This document shows, in pieces, positions 39,043 to 48,048 of a stretch of DNA of 64,000 nucleotides; the stretch's first letter is position 1; every line of letters starts with the position of its first letter. The notes beneath the pieces are model-generated. The model searched no databases. It saw only the letters and a list, made by a program, of their open reading frames with translations, and was not told the origin of the DNA. The translations under genes were made by a program, and so were the position numbers. Source of the stretch: Sergeia podlipaevii (Eukaryota; Euglenozoa; Kinetoplastea; Trypanosomatida; Trypanosomatidae). The stretch is from the NCBI GenBank assembly GCA_030849805.1, contig JASANZ010002274.1:124001-188000 (forward strand). The letters run 5' to 3'.

Positions 39043-42015
39043 ATGCTATCCAGGCGTGCTGTGGTGGGTGCGTCTGGGGTTCGGTCGTCCAGGACACAGA
39101 CACACATGATTGCTGTGCGACACGCGTTTAACATTGGAGGTAGGAAGACCCCCTTAGGGTTTTCAGGCGAACCGTCGAAACATCCGCAGATAAAACAGGG
39201 TCCTTCAGGAGGTGTTGTAAAGCGCATTCCGGGTACTACGAAACTCGAGTACACGAACAAAAAGGGTCGAACCTTTACATTTTCTATTCCTGTCGCCGAG
39301 CTTACTCACCCGCAGGTACTTCGTAGCTCTCCTTCGTCAACAGGATGGGTCAACATCAATACAAGCTTTTGCGATCTAGGCGACCTTGAGGACGACATGC
39401 CGTCCCGTGTGGACGAGCTGCTCCCTGCACTCATTCGTCATGATGGGGACAGCGACGACGCTGCTGATACTGCTATTCCTAGCGTGGAGAGTCTTCGAGA
39501 GCTGCAACGCGCATTTGTAGAGTTTTGTCGAGAGTACGTCCTCATGGACACACAAGGTATGAAAACATCGTTGACATATAGTGAGTTGAATAATGGACCT
39601 GACTATGAAATGTATGACCGCAAAACGATGCGCAAGAGATATTGGCTGTCTATCAGGCACCGTTTTGAAGATGTGCAGGGCATCTTGTGGCCATCCATCG
39701 CTAGCGGCACGCCACGCCTTTCTCCAGAGGAGATGCTCGAAGCGCTTGTGTGGGTCGAAGCTGCTTCCACGTTTTGCGTTCGGAAGCGCCATGCATACGA
39801 TATGGCTGCTGCGGAGGAGTTTATGCCAATTGACCTGCATGACGCAGTATGTGTGTTGGCCGAGCAAGCACGGAAAAATGGTTGGAGCTTCCTGGATGAC
39901 GCCATGTCATGCGGCGTGCGCAGCGTTGTGAAAGAAATGACAGACGATGAAAAGAAAGAAGCTGCTCAAATTCTAAGCGACCGGTATACATCCTGTGCGG
40001 CACTGTGCCTCAATCATGGTGTTCCTTTTTCCAGTTTTTTTAGTACTCCTTCATCGCCAGAGAGCGCTGTCGATGCTAGTGGCGAGTTTCGGTGTCTTGC
40101 CACTGCGGCGCCGCCCGTCAGCTTGCCACTGGATGCGATTCGTGTGATGAGCTTGCTGGAGGCAGCCACTGGGACTCGTAGTGGCGCATTGTATTGCTTC
40201 TCAGACCCAGTATCTGGCGCGGTTTCAGACACTGAGCTTCTTGCTGCTCTTGCGCGTCTATGCAGACCGACGGTGATGGGTGCAGGTGATGCGCTACATA
40301 ATGTTGACGAAGGTCAACTCTGCACGGCAATGCGCTTCGCTGTGGCGATAGCAGAGGGAAATGCAGCTCTTTTCGCATGTGGCGCAGCCAGGCCAATTGC
40401 GGCACTGAACGGCGAAGCGACGGCGCATGTTGAGGTGCTGCGCAGTTTTATGCGTCTTGCAGTGTCCCGGTGCCGATTTCTGCTCTATCGATTTGGTGGG
40501 CCACAAACGACGGTGTCCAGTGGCGATAGTGAGGACGTGCCAATCGTGCAGCTACAGAAAATTGCGGAACGGACCAATCCTCAGGCTCTTGTGCACCACC
40601 GCATTGGCATGCAGAACGCACAGGGTTTGCGCTTTGCAATGCTGAGGGCGAAGTCGTCTGCCACTTTGCTGGAGCTCGTTGATCGTCTGGAAGCTGCTGG
40701 TGGTGGCGTAGGTAGCTTACGCACCCTTGCGTCCGACCTTGTGCAGCACATTGCACAGAAGGTGTCAATGAGTAAGTCGCAGCTTTCAATACAAGACGCA
40801 GCGCGGGTACTTCCGTTGCTGGCCAAGGCGACCCAGGAAGACACAGGGAAGGCTGGCACAAGCGGACTGACTCAGCGCAACGAGCGGCTGCTTTCAGCCA
40901 TCTCCTCGGCAGTTGGCGCTGAGGTTCAAAGGGCCACAGACTCGGAGGAGGTGCTGATGCTACTGGAAGGGTTTGCAGGATGCCGTTATGCCCCAAGCAG
41001 CTACACGCAGTTAGAATGCGTTTTGCTTCGCCTTACCATTCAGCGCGACTTCACTGTTTCCCACTTTACTCGCGCACTTCGCGCCGTGCTGCGCCTGCGT
41101 GGCTATACCGGCGTACCTAGAGCGTTGCTTGAGCAAGCGGCGAGTGCAGCAGTCGCGGTGGGTGTCTCTTCTGACTCACTCACGTTGCTTCGGGTAATGC
41201 GCTACTGCCACTACGAAGGATTACGCCCACTCGTGCGACACGTGCTACATGATAGGTCTTCTGTGTCGGACGCTATCGTGGCGCCGGATGACCAGTGTGC
41301 GGTCGGCGTGCTACTTGCGTGCGCTGCTGCCGTTGCTCATACTGAGGTAGAGGAGGAGGCAGCGATAGCTGCAGAGTGCGACACAGCGCGTACAATGTTA
41401 GAGACAGGCTTGCGAGCCATGAGCGCTCCCACGCTAGATTCACGTTTGATGACTGATGATTTGCTTGCAGATTGCGTTACTGCGTGCGCTGCACTCGATG
41501 TACGCGCAGGTGACCATGGCATTGCGACGGTTGTGTCTCGTGTCTCCAGCGCTCGCGTTCACGACTTGTGCACCCCGTTAATGGCTGCTGGCGTGCTAGA
41601 CAGTCTTGAAACTCTTGACTTGGCGAGCTCTACACTGCACACGGCATATGCTGCTTATGTAGAGCGCGTACTGACGACGCTCATGCAGCATCAGATGCAG
41701 TGTGATAGTGCACTGCTTCCTGATGATGCAGCAGTGGCGGTGCATGTTCTGCGCCTTTCAAGTGCCCCGGATGGGGTTACGCGAGCTGCCGCACTCGTGT
41801 TGAAGCGGGAGGTGGACCGACTGGACACACAACTCAGCTGCGGCGGTGCGCGAGGGAACGGGGAAGCGCCAGCTGCATCCTTCGAGCAGGGTTTCCTGCG
41901 CAACGAGTCAGCTCGAGCACAATCTGAAGAAGCGCTTCTGGAGTATTGCGCTGCTATTCAAAGCAACGCCCTCGCCGCATGTGTTGTCGGAGACCTGGCG
42001 TCGGCGATATTGTGA
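39043..42015 (+). CDS. Large protein, probably mitochondrial, unknown function (990 aa)
   Basis: Start taken at ATG 39043; the longer frame begins at a TTG. The N-terminus MLSRRAVVGASGVRSSRTQT is basic, hydroxylated and free of acidic residues, a good mitochondrial presequence. Beyond it the protein is almost wholly Ala/Leu/Val/Arg-rich helix with no motif I recognise. Repeated blocks of the form LLRVMRYCHYEGLRPLVRHV and LLACAAAVAHTEVEEEAAIA suggest alpha-helical repeats of the kind seen in mitochondrial RNA-processing, editing-accessory and mitoribosome-assembly proteins. That reading is inference. A kinetoplastid-restricted mitochondrial gene-expression factor is the best guess. Confidence 0.85.
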   Translation: MLSRRAVVGASGVRSSRTQTHMIAVRHAFNIGGRKTPLGFSGEPSKHPQIKQGPSGGVVKRIPGTTKLEYTNKKGRTFTFSIPVAELTHPQVLRSSPSSTGWVNINTSFCDLGDLEDDMPSRVDELLPALIRHDGDSDDAADTAIPSVESLRELQRAFVEFCREYVLMDTQGMKTSLTYSELNNGPDYEMYDRKTMRKRYWLSIRHRFEDVQGILWPSIASGTPRLSPEEMLEALVWVEAASTFCVRKRHAYDMAAAEEFMPIDLHDAVCVLAEQARKNGWSFLDDAMSCGVRSVVKEMTDDEKKEAAQILSDRYTSCAALCLNHGVPFSSFFSTPSSPESAVDASGEFRCLATAAPPVSLPLDAIRVMSLLEAATGTRSGALYCFSDPVSGAVSDTELLAALARLCRPTVMGAGDALHNVDEGQLCTAMRFAVAIAEGNAALFACGAARPIAALNGEATAHVEVLRSFMRLAVSRCRFLLYRFGGPQTTVSSGDSEDVPIVQLQKIAERTNPQALVHHRIGMQNAQGLRFAMLRAKSSATLLELVDRLEAAGGGVGSLRTLASDLVQHIAQKVSMSKSQLSIQDAARVLPLLAKATQEDTGKAGTSGLTQRNERLLSAISSAVGAEVQRATDSEEVLMLLEGFAGCRYAPSSYTQLECVLLRLTIQRDFTVSHFTRALRAVLRLRGYTGVPRALLEQAASAAVAVGVSSDSLTLLRVMRYCHYEGLRPLVRHVLHDRSSVSDAIVAPDDQCAVGVLLACAAAVAHTEVEEEAAIAAECDTARTMLETGLRAMSAPTLDSRLMTDDLLADCVTACAALDVRAGDHGIATVVSRVSSARVHDLCTPLMAAGVLDSLETLDLASSTLHTAYAAYVERVLTTLMQHQMQCDSALLPDDAAVAVHVLRLSSAPDGVTRAAALVLKREVDRLDTQLSCGGARGNGEAPAASFEQGFLRNESARAQSEEALLEYCAAIQSNALAACVVGDLASAIL

Positions 42016-42703
42016 CATGCGTGCCTTGTGTGCAGCGAGCAGCTCAAGTACTGTCTTATTACAGTGATGCTGGTGGTGACAAGAAAAGAGTGCAAACAAG
42101 AATGCAAACGTTGGAGAGCTAATTGATGTCGTCACGAGGCATTGAAGACGAAACGGCATGTTTGCTGTCGTTGTCACCATTTTTTATTATTATTCCTCTT
42201 GCTGAATGGCTCTTCACGTTAATAAACTATCTAATTGTTCACAGATATGATACGATAAAATTTCTTTTGTTGTTGTTGTTACTTTGCGCTGTGATGACCA
42301 TTGAGTCACTATTCTGTCCGTTTAAGTGCTCTAGAAGTTCTTTGAGGAGTTAATGATTTCCATATTTAAAGGTAACTTTGGTAAGTTTATCTGTGACGCC
42401 GTAGTTGGTGCTGAACTACCGAAATTGTCTGTACCAGTTCCCGTGTGTAAAGATGCATTAACGGATTTCTTTTTCTTTGCCATGTGATTAACTTTCTTTT
42501 TTTTTCTTCCCTCTCTCTCTCTCTCTCCTCTGCACTTGCTTTCATATTAAGCAATTGCATTCCTAGTACCGCTGCAAGGAACACACAGCTGAACTTTTAT
42601 GTTGAGTAGAAACGAATACTAGTTGAGAAACTTGGCATAGAAGAAGAGCATCTGCGTATCTTCACAAGAAGAAAAAGTAGTAATAGGTTTAGTTGGCATT
42701 ATC
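42016..42703. other. Intergenic spacer, no gene seen
   Basis: AT-rich spacer with a TTG repeat (about 42268-42283), a CT run (42511-42528) and T-runs. The 40 bases before the next ATG are purine-rich, so the acceptor may be the AG after the pyrimidine tract near 42500-42535. Confidence 0.6.
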
Positions 42704-44545
42704 ATGCAGGTGACACTGCGACCGCAGGCGTCTACAACAACTCCATCAGCACCAACTGATGGGGCTGAAGCTCATAGCACACCGTCATCGTCTTGTGAAG
42801 ATGTCGCTACATTACTAGCAAGCTCAGACGTCCAAGCGACGCAAGTGCTATACCACACACATATGCGTGGCATGCTGCTTGCACCACAGAGTAACGAGGA
42901 GGTTAGTCGGAAAATAGAGAAGCCTTTGCGTTCGAACAAAATGTTTGCACCGACTCCTGAAACAGACCTTCCAAGTTCTATGAATGCTATGATGTCTGCT
43001 GCTTGTCCAAGTCATCTGCAACCCTCGGCGAGGACGTTAAATGCGAAGGAAAGATGGCCACAGACGCATGAAACTGTCGTCAACGGCGACGGTGATGTCG
43101 TTAGTTCTAGCAACAATCTACGTGCTTCACGTGAATCCCGCGAGTATGCAGATAAGCTATCACGTGCCTTAGATGAGTGCGCGGCTCGCTACCGCCGTCG
43201 CGAAGCTTCAACAGGTCCAAAACCTGGCAACCTCAAAGAATGCAATACCGCTCCTATGGATGCGCTAACGGTTTCCAGGTCTAGCCATGTGTCAGATCGT
43301 CTTGGGACACGCAGTATAGTGACTCACTGGGTTCAGGAGCACGCAGACACACACCAACCAAATACTCGGCCAGAATCGTCTCGATCAGCTTACACGCGTC
43401 CTGTGTCTGCCTCTCTACTACGTACGATGCAGTCTGGTTTGTTCAGACCAGCACCAACGCCGCCACCGCCATATTTTGAGACTCCACTACCTGCGCCTCG
43501 TCGTCAGCGAGCGGCAAAGCGACCTATGTGTGCCGCACAGAGGACCAACATTGAACTGTCTTCAGCGTCTCCGTCTGTAGCAGTCCCCGTCTGTTCTGCT
43601 GCAGGCGGCAGCCCGCCACCTCTATCCCCTTCACTTCTTTTCTCCAACTCAAGGAGGAACTCTAGCATTACTGACAAGGACAGCGGAGACGGGTCCGCGT
43701 GGTTACGTCGGGTGCTGGACGAGCCCATCCGCTGCTATCGAGTTGTGCGTAACGTGTCGAGTGCTCCGCCGCCGTTGCACCCCCGGCATCACGTTGCTAT
43801 ACACTTGGAAGACTCATTACGTGTGGCAGAGGATAATCTGACCCGCTGCCGCGACTCGTTTGAGCACACACGTTACAAGTCGCACGCACGCCTAGAGGAA
43901 TTTTTGGAGTATCGCGAAAGATGCAGATGCGCTGTGAGTATGTCCCTCTCTGAGGCGGGGGAAGGGCGCGCGAGGGCTGATAGCGGATGTTTCGCAAAGG
44001 AGGGAGAGGACGTCGGGATGCAAGAATGGATGCAGGAAGTGAATGATGTGAATCGCACTGCGGTCGCGCCGTTGCTCTCTGCCATGACTCCCATGGCTAG
44101 ACAAAGGAAGTTGGACGTCCGCTGCCGCAGTGCTTCTTTTCCCAACAGCAAGGTTGGATCCGAGGGACTGCAGAGCATATGGACGCGAAAGGCGTACTTG
44201 CTCGCGATGCAAGAAGAGAAGAAGAAACTCTGCGCACGTATCGCGAGTTTTAAACTTGAAATTAGCGCAGCCGCGCTGTCTGTGGAGGCGATGGAAAAGT
44301 TGCGTGCGGATGTCACGTGCATGGTTATGAACAAGGCGGTTGCCGGTCATGGTGGTGCGTCTCCGCTCTTCTCTAAGGAAGACCTTGCAGCGTTTTTGAC
44401 ACAACGGAATTCCCTGCAGGCGTCTCTTGCTCACGTTCGTGACGTGAAACCTAGTGATATTGTAGATGCGATGACGTCTTCTGCCGAAGCTTCGCTGGTA
44501 AAGTTTCTCTTTAAGATTCTTCCGCAGACTTCTCCTGCCTCTTAG
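42704..44545 (+). CDS. Hypothetical protein, 613 aa, Pro/Ser-rich with C-terminal helices
   Basis: Starts at ATG 42704. The first 330 residues are Ser/Thr/Pro/Ala-rich and look disordered, with a proline block (RPAPTPPPPYFETPLPAPRR) at about residues 248-267. The second half is more ordered: an Arg-rich helical part (about 375-410) and a predicted coiled coil near residues 500-550 (LLAMQEEKKKLCARIASFKL and onwards), ending in a short globular tail. No catalytic or binding motif is recognised. The composition and architecture are common among trypanosomatid cytoskeletal and flagellar proteins, but there is no direct sign of that. Confidence 0.83.
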   Translation: MQVTLRPQASTTTPSAPTDGAEAHSTPSSSCEDVATLLASSDVQATQVLYHTHMRGMLLAPQSNEEVSRKIEKPLRSNKMFAPTPETDLPSSMNAMMSAACPSHLQPSARTLNAKERWPQTHETVVNGDGDVVSSSNNLRASRESREYADKLSRALDECAARYRRREASTGPKPGNLKECNTAPMDALTVSRSSHVSDRLGTRSIVTHWVQEHADTHQPNTRPESSRSAYTRPVSASLLRTMQSGLFRPAPTPPPPYFETPLPAPRRQRAAKRPMCAAQRTNIELSSASPSVAVPVCSAAGGSPPPLSPSLLFSNSRRNSSITDKDSGDGSAWLRRVLDEPIRCYRVVRNVSSAPPPLHPRHHVAIHLEDSLRVAEDNLTRCRDSFEHTRYKSHARLEEFLEYRERCRCAVSMSLSEAGEGRARADSGCFAKEGEDVGMQEWMQEVNDVNRTAVAPLLSAMTPMARQRKLDVRCRSASFPNSKVGSEGLQSIWTRKAYLLAMQEEKKKLCARIASFKLEISAAALSVEAMEKLRADVTCMVMNKAVAGHGGASPLFSKEDLAAFLTQRNSLQASLAHVRDVKPSDIVDAMTSSAEASLVKFLFKILPQTSPAS

Positions 44546-45257
44546 CTCTTCCACGGAAATTATACCCTGCTGTGTAGAGAATAAAAGGCTGCCTGCCAGG
44601 TAGTTGCTTTTGCTGGTACTTTTGTTGCTTAGCTTGAAGAGAGGGTTTCTATCTTTTTGTACATATATATATTGTTATGTGAAGACGCATTTGACCAGTA
44701 CGAAATGTTTGCTCTCCTCAATCTTTCTACAGGATTTTCTCTTTACGCTTGAGCGTACGTGGCCGTGATTTATTGCGGTTCCTATAATAGAAGGGGATAC
44801 ATATTCATGCACACACACACACATATATTCGTCTTGTGGAGTGTGCAGGATTTGTTTCCTTGTACCCCAAAGTTTCAGTTTTTGCTATTTTACTTGTGAA
44901 TCCAATGTACAGAGATGATACACCTTTATACACACATAAGTTTAGACACTGCTCAAAATATGAACAGAAGTACACATGTAAACAAAAACTGGGTACAATG
45001 GTTACTTTTATGGTCATCGCATTTTTTGTGGTGTGTAGATATTGTTCCGAATTTCTGCTTTCATTGCATTTTTTCTGTCGATTTTTCTTTAAATCTGAAC
45101 ACTTTTTCTTGCCCTTATCCTTTTACTACATTTATATTCTTATTCGCCATTTTTTTTTTTTCGCTTAAAAGAGCCGATATAGTATCTGCTTAAAACTAAA
45201 ATATAAATACATATATATAAGCGTACACCTCGAAACAACCTCACAAACTACAGGAAA
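44546..45257. other. Intergenic spacer with PABP splice acceptor
   Basis: AT-rich spacer with a CA repeat (about 44809-44823) and T-runs. A T-rich tract at 45149-45165 followed by AG at 45170-45171 is a plausible acceptor for PABP, giving a 5' UTR of about 86 nt that includes a TA-rich stretch. No other gene is seen. Confidence 0.6.
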
Positions 45258-46925
45258 ATGACCGCTACTCAGGAAGCCGCTGCAGTGGATGTCACCAAGC
45301 CCATCCAGATTGCCTCCATCTACGTTGGTGACCTTGATACGACCATTACGGAGCCGCAGCTGGTTGAGCTATTCAAGCCTTTTGGCACGATCCTCAACGT
45401 GCGCGTGTGCCGCGATATCATCACGCAGAGGTCCCTCGGTTACGGATACGTCAACTACGACAACCACACAGATGCTGAAAAGGCCATTGAAACCCTTAAC
45501 TTTAAGCGCTTTGGCGACAAGTGCCTTCGCCTGATGTGGCAGCAGCGCGATCCTGCTCTTCGCTACAGCGGCAACGGCAACATTTTTGTCAAGAATCTCG
45601 AGTCTAGCGTGGACAGCAAGGGCCTCCACGACATCTTCGAGAGGTTTGGTACTATCATGTCTTGCAAGATCATGGAAGACGAAGAGGGCAAGAGCCGCGG
45701 CTACGGTTTTGTGCACTTCAAGAACGAGACTGCCGCCAAGAGCGCCATTGAGAAGATGAACGGTGCCCACGATCACGCCAACGCCGAGAAGAACGCGCTT
45801 TATGTGGCAAACTTCATCCGCCGCAACGCTCGACTCGCTGCCCTCGTTGCCAACTTCACCAACGTGTACATCAAGCAGGTGCTCCCTACCGTCGATAAGG
45901 CCGTCATTGAGAAGTTCTTCGCCAAGTTCGGTGGTATCACCTCTGCCGCGGCGTGCAAGGACAAGAACGGTCGGGTGTTCGCCTTCTGCAACTTCGAGAA
46001 GCACGCCGATGCCGTCAAGGCGATCGAGGCGATGCACGATCAGTCCATTGATGGCATCAGCGCTCCGGGTGAGAAACTTTACGTGCAGCGTGCCCAGCCC
46101 CGCAGCGAGCGTCTCATTGGCCTCCGCCAGAAGTACATGCAGTGCCAGTCTCTCGGCAACAATCTGTACGTGCGTAATTTTGATGTTGAGTTCACCGATG
46201 CCAATCTGCAGGAGCTCTTCAAGGAATACGGCGAGATCAAGAGCTGCCGCGTCATGACGGACGCGAACGGCGTGAGCCGCGGCTTTGGCTTTGTCAGCTT
46301 CGTCAATGCGGACCAGGCCAACGCTGCTCTGCGCGAGATGAACGGCCGCATGCTAAACGGCAAGCCCCTCATCGTGAACATTGCCCAGCGCCGCGACCAG
46401 CGTTACACGATGCTGCGCATGCAGTTCCAGCAACGCCTGCAGATGATGATGCGTCAGATGCACCAACAGATGCCTTTTGTGGCCAACCAGCAGAACCCTC
46501 AGCAGCACGGCCGCCCTACTCGCGGTCGCGGTGGCCGCCAGCAAGGTGCCGGTCGCGCTCACGGCCAGCCGATGCCGATGCCGTCCCCTCAGCAGCTCTT
46601 TGGCACACCCGCCGCCGCCTTCACCCAGCCCACCCCCAAGCACTCGCCCGGCCAGGCTCCCGAGACTCCCCCGCTCCCCCCCATCACGCCCCAGGAACTT
46701 TCTGCTATGTCCCCCGAGGAACAGCGTGCCGCTCTGGGCGATCGCTTGTACATCAAGGTATTCGAGATTGCCCCCGAGTATGCCCCCAAGATCACTGGTA
46801 TGTTTCTGGAGATGCCCACCGAGGATGCCTACAAGCTGCTCAACGACCCCAAGACTCTCTTGGATCGCGTGACGGAGGCTCTCTGCGTGCTCAAGTCTCA
46901 CGAGCGCGCAGCTGGTGCCAACTAG
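45258..46925 (+). CDS. PABP1: Poly(A)-binding protein
   Basis: Predicted 555 aa from ATG 45258. Four RNA recognition motifs are visible: RRM1 (about residues 16-92, IYVGDLDTTITEPQL), RRM2 (about 109-180, GNIFVKNLESSVDSKGLHDI and KSRGYGFVHF), RRM3 (about 200-278, less canonical, GRVFAFCNF) and RRM4 (about 300-375, NLYVRNFDVEFTDANL and SRGFGFVSF). A Met/Gln- and RGG-rich, Pro-rich linker follows, then a C-terminal MLLE domain (about 480-550). It binds mRNA poly(A) tails and supports translation and stability. Codon use is strongly biased to C/G endings, as expected of a very abundant protein. The symbol PABP1 is chosen by its linkage to the sphingolipid synthase gene, as in Leishmania and T. 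brucei from memory; the paralogue number is uncertain. Confidence 0.95.
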   Translation: MTATQEAAAVDVTKPIQIASIYVGDLDTTITEPQLVELFKPFGTILNVRVCRDIITQRSLGYGYVNYDNHTDAEKAIETLNFKRFGDKCLRLMWQQRDPALRYSGNGNIFVKNLESSVDSKGLHDIFERFGTIMSCKIMEDEEGKSRGYGFVHFKNETAAKSAIEKMNGAHDHANAEKNALYVANFIRRNARLAALVANFTNVYIKQVLPTVDKAVIEKFFAKFGGITSAAACKDKNGRVFAFCNFEKHADAVKAIEAMHDQSIDGISAPGEKLYVQRAQPRSERLIGLRQKYMQCQSLGNNLYVRNFDVEFTDANLQELFKEYGEIKSCRVMTDANGVSRGFGFVSFVNADQANAALREMNGRMLNGKPLIVNIAQRRDQRYTMLRMQFQQRLQMMMRQMHQQMPFVANQQNPQQHGRPTRGRGGRQQGAGRAHGQPMPMPSPQQLFGTPAAAFTQPTPKHSPGQAPETPPLPPITPQELSAMSPEEQRAALGDRLYIKVFEIAPEYAPKITGMFLEMPTEDAYKLLNDPKTLLDRVTEALCVLKSHERAAGAN

Positions 46926-48048
46926 TGCAGAGAGATAAAGAGGGATGATTGCCTTTTAAGCTGCCAGTACACTAACAAATTAACCTTTTTTTTCCTTTTT
47001 TTTTGTTTTACTAACAGATGCTTAAATAGTGAACTGAGAAGAAGAAGAAACGGAGGACTGATACACAAGGGGAGCGATGGCGTAGGGGCAAGGAATATGA
47101 ATCACACGAAGTTATGCAAGAAGTGTATTCTCCTTTGCGTATATATGCGACCATGTTTGTGAGGAGGCGAAAATCAAAGGGAACAACTGCAACTTTATAC
47201 ATATATATATATTTGTTGTGGTCATCAATGCTTTCTTTTGCTGGAGTGGAGTCCATTTTTTTTATTTTTTATTTTTGGGAAAAAATAGGAATATGGTTCA
47301 GATGTTAATCCGAACTTTTGCGCCGCTGTCCTTCTATGCCTTGTGAAAGACAGTTATAATTTTTTTTTTCTTGTGAGAAGTATATACAGGTCTTTTTTTC
47401 TGCATCTTTCAGTAAAATTCTAAATACACACAAAGGCGCGACACGTTTTTTTTCTTTCGTGCTACGTTGTCGTCGCTCTGTTTTTTTTTTTTTAAGAGGT
47501 CAAATCTACGAGTTAATGAAGATACTAATTTACTTTTTTCTTTTCTGATCAATCAATGAAAACGGTTTCTTTTATTGTTGTTGTTGGTGGGATAAGTGTT
47601 GTGTACCCCCAAATGGACGTGCTGCTCCTTTTCGTTTATGTGAAAGGGAATCTCATGTAACCCATTTATAAGTGCATTTCTTGACATTGTTGTTTTTTCT
47701 GGGGGTTCTTCTTATTGTATATGCCATTCACACTTTAGCCTTTTGAACTCCCCTCTCTTACTCTCTTTTCGTAATCGTAATTTGTTTTCTACGCTAGTTG
47801 TGCTGCATTGGTTGCAAAAGTGATAGAACACTTGCGTTTTTGTGCTAGTACCCACTCCTTGCATTACAATAGGCATACACAAATTCTTATTTATTGTAAG
47901 GAGGTATAATTCAAATTTTATTTTTGAGGTTACGCCCTCTTTTCTTTTTCCTTTTCTGCGCAGCTCTAACATTCACAATCAGACGCGCAAACACACACAC
48001 ATAATTCAAGTATCCCTTTTTCCCTTTTTTTCTTAGTGCTATCGACAT
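46926..48048. other. Intergenic spacer, no gene seen
   Basis: About 1.1 kb and AT-rich, with T-runs (46987-47004, 47479-47493) and a CA repeat (47990-48002). It ends in a pyrimidine tract and splice acceptor (48011-48036). No gene is seen. Confidence 0.65.
48011..48036 (+). promoter_or_regulatory. Probable trans-splice acceptor
   Basis: Almost pure T/C tract ending in AG at 48035-48036, 12 nt upstream of ATG 48049. It leaves a very short 5' UTR. Confidence 0.7.

Noticed and set aside
45369..46037. 222-codon antisense ORF within PABP
   Set aside because: Arises from the strong codon bias of PABP; the + strand frame encodes clear RRMs.
47290..47312. Sequence with a GGTTCAG element reminiscent of a tRNA B box
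   Set aside because: No matching A box or cloverleaf could be drawn around it.
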